Positions 17,465 to 25,114 of a DNA stretch of 64,000 nucleotides are shown here, piece by piece. The DNA is from CBDATA01 sp965215615 (GTDB taxonomy: Bacteria; Acidobacteriota; Vicinamibacteria; Marinacidobacterales; Marinacidobacteraceae). The stretch's first letter is position 1, and the number at the start of each line of letters is the position of its first letter. The stretch lies in assembly GCA_965215615.1 (NCBI GenBank), contig OZ244068.1, positions 1,550,001 to 1,614,000 on the forward strand, in the 5' to 3' direction. Below the pieces are notes generated by a model. That model ran no database searches. It had not been told where the DNA came from and saw only the letters and a program-made list of their open reading frames with translations. The translations under genes were made by a program, and so were the position numbers.

Positions 17465-18054
17465 CAGACGCTCAGCGACCCCTTGGTGGAGGGAATCTGA
17501 TCGGAGACCACCCGGCGGGCATCCCGGAAAGCCCGGCCGAACGCCTTGAACACCGTCTCCGCGATGTGGTGGCTGTTGCGGCCGGTGAGGCAGTCCACAT
17601 GGACCGTCATCCGGCTGCGGTCGGTCAGCGCCCGGAAGAAGTCCTCGAAAAGCTCGGTCGGAACCTCGCCGATCCGCTCTGCCGGAAACGCGACCCGCCA
17701 TCCGAGGAAGGGACGGCCGCAAAGGTCCACGACCACCCGCGAGAGCGCCTCGTCGAGCGGGACGTGGGCCGAGCCGAAGCGCTCCACTCCGGAAAGATCC
17801 CGAAGCGCCTCGCAAAGACAATCGCCGAGAGTGAGCCCGACATCCTCCATGGTGTGATGCGGGTCCACATGCAGATCCCCTTCCGCCTCCACCGTGAGGG
17901 CGATCCCGGAGTGCCGGGAAAACGCTTCCAGCATGTGGTCGAAAAAGCCGATCCCGGTGGAGATTTCGGCATGGGGGTTTTGTGCGTCCAGATCCACTTC
18001 CACCCGGATCCGGGTTTCGCGGGTCGAACGTTCCCGTTTTGCAGTCCGGTTCAT
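17464..18054 (-). CDS. hisB: imidazoleglycerol-phosphate dehydratase
   Basis: 196 residues, the monofunctional dehydratase without the HisB phosphatase domain. It converts IGP to imidazole acetol phosphate using Mn ions. Ligand motifs are STGIGFFDHMLEAFSRH, VDPHHTMEDVGL and the C-terminal GRNSHHIAETVFKAFGRA. Because no phosphatase domain is fused, a separate histidinol-phosphatase must be encoded elsewhere; none is in the window. ATG at 18054 overlaps the hisC stop. Confidence 0.96.
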   Translation of the reverse strand: MNRTAKRERSTRETRIRVEVDLDAQNPHAEISTGIGFFDHMLEAFSRHSGIALTVEAEGDLHVDPHHTMEDVGLTLGDCLCEALRDLSGVERFGSAHVPLDEALSRVVVDLCGRPFLGWRVAFPAERIGEVPTELFEDFFRALTDRSRMTVHVDCLTGRNSHHIAETVFKAFGRAFRDARRVVSDQIPSTKGSLSV

Positions 18055-19124
18055 CCGGCGAGTGTCTCCCGTAGTGCGGAGAGGAATTCCCGATTCTCTT
18101 CGGGAGTCCCGACGGTGACCCGGAAGGCGTTCTCGAGCGGAGGGCTGTCCGGGTAGAAGCGAACCCCGATGCCGCGTCGGAGGAGTTCGCCGGCGACCCA
18201 CGCACCCGGCCGTTCGGTCCGCATCAGCACGAAGTTCGCCCGGGAGGGAAAGGGCCTCACGCCGGGGATCGCGGCGAGGCGTTCCTCGAGCGATTCCCGC
18301 TCTTCACGAATCTTCCCGACCAGACGAAGAAGCGCCGGGCGGTGATCCAGCACGGGAACGGCGGCGCGCGCCGTGAAAACACCCACCGGAAAGGGGTGCT
18401 GGCAGCGCTGGATCCGTTCGACCGCCTCCGGGTGGCCGAGGACGTAGCCGAGCCGGGCTCCCGCGAGCGCAAGTGCCTTGGAGAAGGTCCGAAGCAGCAG
18501 CACGTTTCCGAACTCGTCGAGAAGCTCCCGCGCGCTCGTTCCGGCGAATTCGTGGTACGCCTCGTCCACCAGCAGGAAGCCCGGCGCAGCCGCCGCCAGC
18601 TCGCGGAGTCCCTCGAGCGGAAGCGTCGCCCCCGAGGGGTTGTGGGGAGAGTTGACATAGAGAAGCGTCGGCCTCTCCCGGGCGGCGCGGCGCGCCAGAT
18701 CCGGAAGGTCGTAACCGAGGTCGCGGTCGAGCACGAAAGGACGCGCCAGGCCGCCGGCGAGCGCGATGGCCCAGGGGTACATCGAAAACCCGGGGGAGGG
18801 GTACCAGCCGGCATCCCCCGCACCGGTAAGCGCGAGGGCAACCAGCAACAGCATCTCGTCGCCGCCGCTCCCGAACAGGACTCCGTCGGGGGTCCAGTCG
18901 GCGATCTTCGCGATGCGCTCCCGAAGCTCGGGATAGGACTCGTCCGGATAGGGGCGCGGGTCGGCGGTGGCCACCGCTTCGGCGATGGCGGTTTCGAGTC
19001 CTTCCGGAAGCGGCCAGCGGCTCTCGTTCCAGTCGAGACGAAGGCGCGCCGGGGGACGGGAGGGGCCTTCCGGAGAAAGTTCGCGGACCGCGACGCGGAT
19101 CGCCTCGAGGGGGACGGCTTTCAT
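18051..19124 (-). CDS. hisC: histidinol-phosphate aminotransferase
   Basis: 357 residues, fold-type I PLP aminotransferase. It transaminates imidazole acetol phosphate with glutamate. The PLP lysine is in RTFSKALALAGARLGYVLG; NSPHNPSGATLPLEGL and LLVDEAYHEFAG hold the Asn and Asp that bind the cofactor. The N-terminal RLRLDWNESRWPLPEGLE corresponds to the usual KLxxNENP segment. Start and stop overlap hisD and hisB by four bases each. Other class I aminotransferases look similar, but the operon context settles the call. Confidence 0.95.
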   Translation of the reverse strand: MKAVPLEAIRVAVRELSPEGPSRPPARLRLDWNESRWPLPEGLETAIAEAVATADPRPYPDESYPELRERIAKIADWTPDGVLFGSGGDEMLLLVALALTGAGDAGWYPSPGFSMYPWAIALAGGLARPFVLDRDLGYDLPDLARRAARERPTLLYVNSPHNPSGATLPLEGLRELAAAAPGFLLVDEAYHEFAGTSARELLDEFGNVLLLRTFSKALALAGARLGYVLGHPEAVERIQRCQHPFPVGVFTARAAVPVLDHRPALLRLVGKIREERESLEERLAAIPGVRPFPSRANFVLMRTERPGAWVAGELLRRGIGVRFYPDSPPLENAFRVTVGTPEENREFLSALRETLAG

Positions 19125-20473
19125 GAGCGGGACTCGTGTCCTCCTCCGGGAGGCGACGGCGGAATGCTAGAGGGTTCCGCCTCGAAACGGATTTCGAGCG
19201 ACCTCGCGTGCGCCTCGAATCCCTCCATCCGGGCGAACCGCGCATATTCGGCACGATCCGCGAGCAGTGCCGGCCGTCCGACCCGGATGACGCTCTGCCG
19301 CTTCCTGAAATCCGCCACCGAGAGCGGCGAACCGAACCGGGCGGCTCCGCCGGTCGGCAGGACGTGGTTGGGGCCGATTCCGTAGTCCCCGAGCGCCACC
19401 GGCGCGTAGGGGCCAACCAGCACCGAACCGGCGCTCGGGAAACGATCGGCGAGAGACTCCGGATTCTCCACCATGATTTCGAGGTGCTCCGGAGCGATCT
19501 CTTCGGCGAGCGCCACCGCTTCCTCGAGATCGGCGACCAGGACCGCGGCCCCCCGTCGGGCGAGCGCCCGCACGATCGTCTCCCGGTTCGGCTGGCCCGG
19601 TGCCTGGCGCGCCACCGCGGCCGCCGTTTCGAGCGCGACCGTTTCCGAGGTGGTGATGAGTACCGCCAGTTCGTCACCCGAGCCGTGTTCCGCCTGCGCC
19701 AGCAGATCCGCCGCCACCCACTCGGGCGAAGCGCTGCCGTCCGCGACCACCACCACTTCGGACGGCCCCGCCACCGCATCCACGCCCACCACTTCCGCGA
19801 GCTGGCGCTTGGCTTCGGCCACGAAGGCGTTTCCCGGGCCGACCACCTGCCGGACCTTTGGAATCGAACCGGTCCCGAACGCAAACGCGGCAATCGCCTG
19901 CGCGCCTCCCACCCGATAGACCTCGGTGACACCGGCAAGCCGGATCGCGGCCGCGAGCGCCGGATGGCGCGAGAGAGCGCCCGGCGGAGTGGCGAGGGCG
20001 ATTCGGGGAACGCCCGCCACCCGTGCCGGAACCGTGTTCATCAGAACCGTCGAGGGATACGCCGCCGCGCCCCCCGGAACATAGACCCCCACCGAGGATA
20101 CGGGAAACACCCGCCACTCCAGTTCGGCCTCGTGGGGAAGCGCCATCCGGAACGAAGCCTCTGCCTGCCGCTCGTGGAAGGCGGCGATCCGGTCCCGCGC
20201 CTGCTCGAGAATCCGGCGGTCTTCCGAATCGAGCCGGGAAGCGAGCTCTTCCAGCTCCTCCGCGCTGACCCGGAGCGACTCCGGCCCGAGCTCCACCCCA
20301 TCGAAGCGGCGCGCCAGGCGACAAAGCGCCTCGTCGCCCTCTTCGCGGACAGCGGCGAGGATCTCCGCAGTGGCCACCGAAACCGATGTCTCCCTGGCCT
20401 CTGTCCCCCGCGCGGCCGCCCGCCAGGCGGCGGGGTCCGGGTAGATCGCGAGGCGATAGCCCGAATCGCTCAC
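19121..20473 (-). CDS. hisD: histidinol dehydrogenase
   Basis: 450 residues from GTG 20473, which overlaps the hisG stop as GTGA; a longer upstream frame exists but runs through hisG. The enzyme oxidises histidinol to histidine in two NAD-dependent steps and carries zinc. Conserved blocks: SSVGVYVPGGAAAYPSTVLM, VYRVGGAQAIAAFAFGTGSI, VVGPGNAFVAEAKRQL, AGPSEVVVVAD, LLAQAEHGSGDELAVLIT and IGPNHVLPTGGAARFGSPLS. The zinc ligands in QAEHG and the catalytic His region near APEHLEIM are intact. About 20 Pro/Gly-rich residues extend the C-terminus. Confidence 0.96.
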   Translation of the reverse strand: MSDSGYRLAIYPDPAAWRAAARGTEARETSVSVATAEILAAVREEGDEALCRLARRFDGVELGPESLRVSAEELEELASRLDSEDRRILEQARDRIAAFHERQAEASFRMALPHEAELEWRVFPVSSVGVYVPGGAAAYPSTVLMNTVPARVAGVPRIALATPPGALSRHPALAAAIRLAGVTEVYRVGGAQAIAAFAFGTGSIPKVRQVVGPGNAFVAEAKRQLAEVVGVDAVAGPSEVVVVADGSASPEWVAADLLAQAEHGSGDELAVLITTSETVALETAAAVARQAPGQPNRETIVRALARRGAAVLVADLEEAVALAEEIAPEHLEIMVENPESLADRFPSAGSVLVGPYAPVALGDYGIGPNHVLPTGGAARFGSPLSVADFRKRQSVIRVGRPALLADRAEYARFARMEGFEAHARSLEIRFEAEPSSIPPSPPGGGHESRS

Positions 20474-21093
20474 TTCGACTCGACGACCGCTTCCAGCCGG
20501 CGCAGCATCGAAGCGATCCCTTCGAAGTGCAGCCGGAACGCCGCACGGTTCACCACCACCCGTGCCGAGCTCTCGAAAAGGGTGGCTTCTTCGGTCAGCC
20601 CGTTGGCCCGAAGCGTGCTGCCGGTTTCCACCAGATCCACGATCGCATCCGAGAGGCCGACCACCGGAGCGAGCTCGATCGCTCCCGAGAGTTCGATCAT
20701 CTCCACCGGAACGCCGCGGCTTCCGAAATGGCGCTCGGTCGCGCGCGGGTATTTGGTCGCCACCCGGAACGGCGGCGCGGGAAGCTGCCGGTCCTGCGGC
20801 CGGGCGAGCGCCATCCGGCAACGGCCGAGCCGAAGGTCGAGAGGTTCGTAGAGCGGCAGCGGCTGCTCTTCGAGCACATCCCGACCCACGATGCCGAGCC
20901 CGGCCACCCCGTGCTCCACATAGACCGGCAAATCCCGATCCTTGACGAAGAGGAGTTCCACCTCATCGCCGCGCAGACGAAGCCTTCGCCCGGCTTCCGC
21001 AACCGGCGGCAGGGGAATTCCGGCGCGGGTGAGGCAATCGGAGAGCGGCCGGAGGAGGCGGCCGGTCGGAAGCGCCAGAACGAGAGGATGCAT
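20470..21093 (-). CDS. hisG: ATP phosphoribosyltransferase, short form (catalytic subunit)
   Basis: 207 residues, the short HisG form that lacks the C-terminal histidine-binding domain and works as an octamer with HisZ. It joins ATP and PRPP in the first step of histidine synthesis. The PRPP loop is seen in VDLVETGSTLRANGL; FVKDRDLPVYVEHGVAGLGI and RVATKYPRATERHF are typical. hisZ lies 10 bases upstream, consistent with a HisG/HisZ complex and with feedback inhibition exerted through HisZ. Confidence 0.95.
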   Translation of the reverse strand: MHPLVLALPTGRLLRPLSDCLTRAGIPLPPVAEAGRRLRLRGDEVELLFVKDRDLPVYVEHGVAGLGIVGRDVLEEQPLPLYEPLDLRLGRCRMALARPQDRQLPAPPFRVATKYPRATERHFGSRGVPVEMIELSGAIELAPVVGLSDAIVDLVETGSTLRANGLTEEATLFESSARVVVNRAAFRLHFEGIASMLRRLEAVVESK

Positions 21094-21103
21094 GGCAGGA
21101 AGA

Positions 21104-22225
21104 TCAGGAATCCGGTTCGACGAGCACCGGGAGGTTTTCGGCGCGAACCCGAAGGGCCTCCCGAAACGCTTCTGCCGGATCGCCCGAAGCCTTCAGCAAT
21201 CGGGGAACCGGGCCTTCGTCGGCCGATCGGGGGAGCAACCCGGCGAGCGGGCCGACCGAGAGCGAGAACCCGACTGCCGGACGCGATGCCCCGAACCGGG
21301 TGAAGAGATCGTCGTAACGGCCGCCGCCCCCGAGTTCGCGGCCCGCACCGCTCGCGTGGAACTCGAAAATCACCCCGGTGTAGTAGTCGAAACCGCGGAG
21401 TTCGGCGAGATCGAATCGGAAGCGGTCGCGGACTCCGACCCCGGTGAGAACTTCGGCCAGCCGGGTGAGCCGCTCCACCGCCTGCCGGGCCCTTTCGGGA
21501 AGATCGGAATTCCCGGCCGCTTCGAGTGCCTCCACGCCGCCCAGCCGGCCGAGCGATTCGAGAAGGAGCGCGGCCTCCGGCCCGAGCGCCGACTGGATGC
21601 GCGAGGGATCCCGGCGCCAGAGCCCCCGCAAGACCTCTTCGCGGACCTCTTCCCGGGAAGTCTCCGGCAGCCGGGACAGGGCATCTTCCAGCAAACCGAG
21701 CGGATAGCCGGCGTGACCCAGGGTGCAGACGATCCCTTCGATACCGAGCCGGTCGAGGATTTCGAGCGCCACCAGCAGGATCTCCACATCGGCCGCCACT
21801 CCTCCCGCATAGTGCTCCACTCCGACTTCCGAAAGCGCCGTCGGGCCGAGACTCCGCCCCGGCCGTCGCATCACTTCCCCGCGGTAACACAGCCGACGGG
21901 TTCCGGCCGGCAGCCGGGTCACCGCCGCCTTGGCCGCGAGCGCCGTGAAGTCGGTGCGGAGCGAGAGCAGCGCTCCCCCCTCGGCGAACCGGTAGCTGGC
22001 GCGCTCCGACCAGCGCCCCCCTCCGCGGGCGAACACCTCGGCATAATCGAACACCGGAAGCAGGATCTCCTCGTACCCCCAACCGGTCAGCACTTCGGCG
22101 GCCACCGACTCCACCCGGCGGCGGCGGCGGGCTTCGTCTCCCGAAAAGCACGCCGCTCCGGGGAGGGTTCCGAGGAGCGGTGCCCGGCGGGCCGCCGGCC
22201 CGAAAGCCGACTCAGACACCGACAT
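21104..22225 (-). CDS. hisZ: ATP phosphoribosyltransferase regulatory subunit (HisRS paralogue)
   Basis: 373 residues resembling the catalytic core of histidyl-tRNA synthetase, with motif 2-like RRLCYRGEVMRRPGR and FDLAELRGFDYYTGVIFEFH plus ELGGGGRYDDLFTRFG. It lacks the tRNA-binding anticodon domain expected of a synthetase and sits next to short-form HisG, so it is the regulatory subunit that binds histidine and activates HisG. Its start overlaps the stop of the ThiF-like gene by 14 bases, making that gene part of the transcript. Confidence 0.93.
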   Translation of the reverse strand: MSVSESAFGPAARRAPLLGTLPGAACFSGDEARRRRRVESVAAEVLTGWGYEEILLPVFDYAEVFARGGGRWSERASYRFAEGGALLSLRTDFTALAAKAAVTRLPAGTRRLCYRGEVMRRPGRSLGPTALSEVGVEHYAGGVAADVEILLVALEILDRLGIEGIVCTLGHAGYPLGLLEDALSRLPETSREEVREEVLRGLWRRDPSRIQSALGPEAALLLESLGRLGGVEALEAAGNSDLPERARQAVERLTRLAEVLTGVGVRDRFRFDLAELRGFDYYTGVIFEFHASGAGRELGGGGRYDDLFTRFGASRPAVGFSLSVGPLAGLLPRSADEGPVPRLLKASGDPAEAFREALRVRAENLPVLVEPDS

Positions 22226-23258
22226 AACGGGAAACCAGCGAGCGGGCGACCGTCGGGTCGCTCGTTCCGTGAACGATGGTGCGCCCGTCGGGGAAGACCA
22301 CCAGCCGGCGGCCCTCCGCCTCGAACGCCATCACGACCGGGCTGACCCGAAGCGAATCTCCGACCTCGGCGACCCGGGACAGGCGGTCTTCGAGAGTCTC
22401 GAGGAGCGAAGGCTCCCCCGCTCCGGCGGCACCCGCCTTCGGGCGTACCTGAACCGCGTTCCGGCCACAAAGGGTGGTGGACGCGGTGTCCTGTTCTCCT
22501 TCGAGGAAAGGGAACTCTCCTCTTCCGCAAGCGGGGCAGTCCGGGTCGGGAGCGCCGATTTCCATCCGGTAGGCGGTGCGCTCCCAGACGTCCTGATGCC
22601 AGATTCCGGTCGCGAGCGCCTCGGCCCGGCCGGCGAGCACCTTGAGCGCTTCGGCCACCGCGTAAGCCGCGACCGCATGAACGGCCGGGCCGATGACACC
22701 GGCGGTGTCGCAGGTGGGAGAGGCGCCGGGCGGCGGGGCATCCGGCGTGACGCAGCGAAGGCACCCGGTCTTTCCCGGCACGATCGTGAACGTCATGCCG
22801 TAGCTGCTGACGCAGGCCGCATAGATCCACGGGATGCCGAAACAGACCGCCGCGTCGTTCATCAGGTAGCGCGCCTCGAAATTGTCGGTGGCATCCACGA
22901 TCACATCCACTCCGGCGACCACCGCTTCGATGTTGCCGGCGTGAAGATCCACCGTCAGCGCCTCGACCTCGACTTCCCGGTTCACTTCCCCGAGCCTCCG
23001 GCGGGCGGCCTCCGCTTTCGGGATTCCCTCGGCGGCATCCTGTTCCCCGAAAAGGCACTGGCGCTGCAGGTTGGAGATCTCGACCGTATCCCGATCCACG
23101 AAACGGACCTTCCCGACGCCGGCGCGGACCAGCATGTCGAGCGAGGCCGAACCGAGAGCGCCCGCTCCGGCGACGAGGACGGTCCCTTTGCCGAGTTGCC
23201 GCTGCCCGGCGGGGCCGATCCCGTCGAAGAGGGTTTGGCGGGAGTAACGCTCGGACAC
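22212..23258 (-). CDS. ThiF/MoeB-family adenylyltransferase (E1-like)
   Basis: 348 residues. E1-like enzymes adenylate the C-terminal Gly of ThiS- or MoaD-type sulfur carriers for thiamine or molybdopterin synthesis. Visible parts: RYSRQTLFDGIGPAGQRQL, the nucleotide loop VLVAGAGALGSASLDMLV, FVDRDTVEISNLQRQCLF, DATDNFEARYLMND, zinc cysteines in GCLRC and CPAC, and a cysteine in PTCDTAGVIGP. The C-terminal about 65 residues (SLLETLEDRLSRVAEV, HGTSDPTVARSLVSRYVGV) resemble the tail of longer ThiF proteins. It heads the histidine arm, which is an unusual place; whether it serves thiamine, molybdenum cofactor or something else is open. Confidence 0.88.
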   Translation of the reverse strand: MSERYSRQTLFDGIGPAGQRQLGKGTVLVAGAGALGSASLDMLVRAGVGKVRFVDRDTVEISNLQRQCLFGEQDAAEGIPKAEAARRRLGEVNREVEVEALTVDLHAGNIEAVVAGVDVIVDATDNFEARYLMNDAAVCFGIPWIYAACVSSYGMTFTIVPGKTGCLRCVTPDAPPPGASPTCDTAGVIGPAVHAVAAYAVAEALKVLAGRAEALATGIWHQDVWERTAYRMEIGAPDPDCPACGRGEFPFLEGEQDTASTTLCGRNAVQVRPKAGAAGAGEPSLLETLEDRLSRVAEVGDSLRVSPVVMAFEAEGRRLVVFPDGRTIVHGTSDPTVARSLVSRYVGV

Positions 23259-23332
23259 TTCAGGACTCCCGACGGAGCCCGGCGGGGCCGGTATTCTGAC
23301 CGAAGACCGGGCGGCACTAGACTTCGGGGCCG

Positions 23333-25114
23333 ATGCGCTTCCTTCGGAACGGTTTCGGCTGCCCGCCGGCGCTTCTCGTCGCCATGCTCATGGCCTCGCC
23401 CGCCTCTTCGCAGGTGGATGTCCTGCCGCTCGACGAAGTCCGGAACGGGATGATCGGCGAGGGGCGGACCACGCTCTCCGGCAACCGGATGGAGACCTTC
23501 TCCGCGGAAGTGGTCGGCGTGCTGCGCGGAGCGCTCCCCGGCCGGAACATCATCCTCGCCCGGCTCTCGGGCGCGAATCTCGATCACACCGGTGTCCTCC
23601 AGGGGATGAGCGGAAGCCCGGTATATGTCGGAGAGCGGCTGATGGGGGCGGTCGCCTACGCCTTCCCCTTCGCCAAGGATCCGATCTGCGGCATCACCCC
23701 CTTCGAGGAGATGATCCGTTTTTCGGCATCGCCACCTCTCGAAAGAAGAACCGCCCGGAGCGCGCTCGAGTTCTCCGACGAGGGAACTCCCTTCGTCGTG
23801 CCGCCGACCGAAATCCGGCCCGCTGGAAGCGACGAAGGCCTGCGGCCGATCCGCACCGCGGTCTCGGTCAGCGGACTGCCGGCTGCCGCCGAGTCGCTGC
23901 TCGCCCCACTCTTCTCCGGGCTCGGCCTTTCGCTCGCCCCCGGTGGACGCACGGGCTCCACACAGGAACCGCCGGCTCTCGCGCCCGGCAGCCCGGTGGG
24001 GGCCACCCTCATCGGGGGGGACATGGTCTTCATGGCCAACGGAACCGTCACCCACGTGGAGGAAACCACCGGAGAGGTCTATGCGTTCGGCCACCCCTTC
24101 CTCGGGCTCGGAAACATCTCGATCCCGATGCAGGAAGCCACGGTGGAAGCGGCGATCGCCTCGCTGTCCGGCTCCTTCCTGATGGCGAGCGCCGGTCGGC
24201 GGATCGGCGCGTGGCGCCACGACAGCTCGACCGGGATCCGGGGCACGCTCGGGGTTCGCCCCCAGATGACGCCGATGACCATCCGTGTCGCGACCAGCCG
24301 GGGGGCCCGCAGCGAATACACGCTCGAAATCGCGAACCTCGATGCGCTGACCCCGCTGCTCGCCTTTTCGGGACTCGTTTCGATCCTCGCCGCCGAGGAG
24401 AGCCAGGCCGGGCCGCAGACACTCGACGTGAACGCCCGCATCACCCTCAGCGATGGTCGGGTGATCCCGGTCGCCGACGTGCTGGGCTCCCCTTCCGGCC
24501 CCGCTCTCGCGGGCGCGGGGGCCCTCGTCGCCGCACCGCTCGCGCTGCTTCTGACCAACCCGATCGAGCGCATCCCGGTGCGGGAAATCGAGGTGGAAGT
24601 CGCCGCCTCCTCCTCGGCCCGGGTTGCGGAGGTGACGCGGGCCTGGTTCGAGTCCTCGCGGGTCCGTCCCGGAGAAACAGCTCCGCTCCGGGTGACGCTC
24701 CGCGACTATCGAGGAGACGAACGCACCCGGACCCTCGACATTCCGGTTCCGGAGAGCGCCGCCGGTGCCCGGTTGAGCGTGCTGCTCGCCGACGCTCCCA
24801 CCATGATGGCGAGCGAGGTGACCCGGGCGACCGGAACCCCGATCCGGGTGGAACAGATCTACCGGGCGATCAGCCGCCATCCACGAAGGAGCCGGCTCTA
24901 CGTCCGGTTGATGCGATCGGATCGGGACGCGGTGGTCGTCGGCGGCGATTACCTGCCTTCCCTGCCCCCGAGCGTCCGCTCGGTGATCGCCCGCGACGCG
25001 TCGGGAGCCGCGAGTCGCTCGCTCGGTGCCTCGATCCTCTGGGAGGGACATCTCGATTTCGATGCCACCGTGACCGGTGCCCGTCGCCTCGCTCTCGAAG
25101 TGGATTCCCGATGA
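23333..25114 (+). CDS. secreted SpoIVB-type S55 peptidase domain protein
   Basis: 593 residues with a signal peptide (LLVAMLMASPASSQ). The first third is an S55 domain: VRNGMIGEGRTTLSG, VVGVLRGALPGRNIILARL and LDHTGVLQGMSGSPVYVGE, in which the Ser of MSGSP is the expected nucleophile. A later GEVYAFGHPFLGLGNISIPM matches the second conserved S55 block (GHPF). In Bacillus SpoIVB such a domain cleaves a membrane regulator during sporulation; in non-sporeformers the role is unknown. The last 300 residues are unassigned. The stop overlaps the start of the propeller gene (ATGA), so the two are co-expressed. Confidence 0.85.
   Translation: MRFLRNGFGCPPALLVAMLMASPASSQVDVLPLDEVRNGMIGEGRTTLSGNRMETFSAEVVGVLRGALPGRNIILARLSGANLDHTGVLQGMSGSPVYVGERLMGAVAYAFPFAKDPICGITPFEEMIRFSASPPLERRTARSALEFSDEGTPFVVPPTEIRPAGSDEGLRPIRTAVSVSGLPAAAESLLAPLFSGLGLSLAPGGRTGSTQEPPALAPGSPVGATLIGGDMVFMANGTVTHVEETTGEVYAFGHPFLGLGNISIPMQEATVEAAIASLSGSFLMASAGRRIGAWRHDSSTGIRGTLGVRPQMTPMTIRVATSRGARSEYTLEIANLDALTPLLAFSGLVSILAAEESQAGPQTLDVNARITLSDGRVIPVADVLGSPSGPALAGAGALVAAPLALLLTNPIERIPVREIEVEVAASSSARVAEVTRAWFESSRVRPGETAPLRVTLRDYRGDERTRTLDIPVPESAAGARLSVLLADAPTMMASEVTRATGTPIRVEQIYRAISRHPRRSRLYVRLMRSDRDAVVVGGDYLPSLPPSVRSVIARDASGAASRSLGASILWEGHLDFDATVTGARRLALEVDSR

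Noticed and set aside
24211..25110. Upstream open extension of the propeller gene frame
   Set aside because: It lies wholly over the S55 gene; the ATG at 25111 with a signal peptide and ATGA overlap is the natural start.
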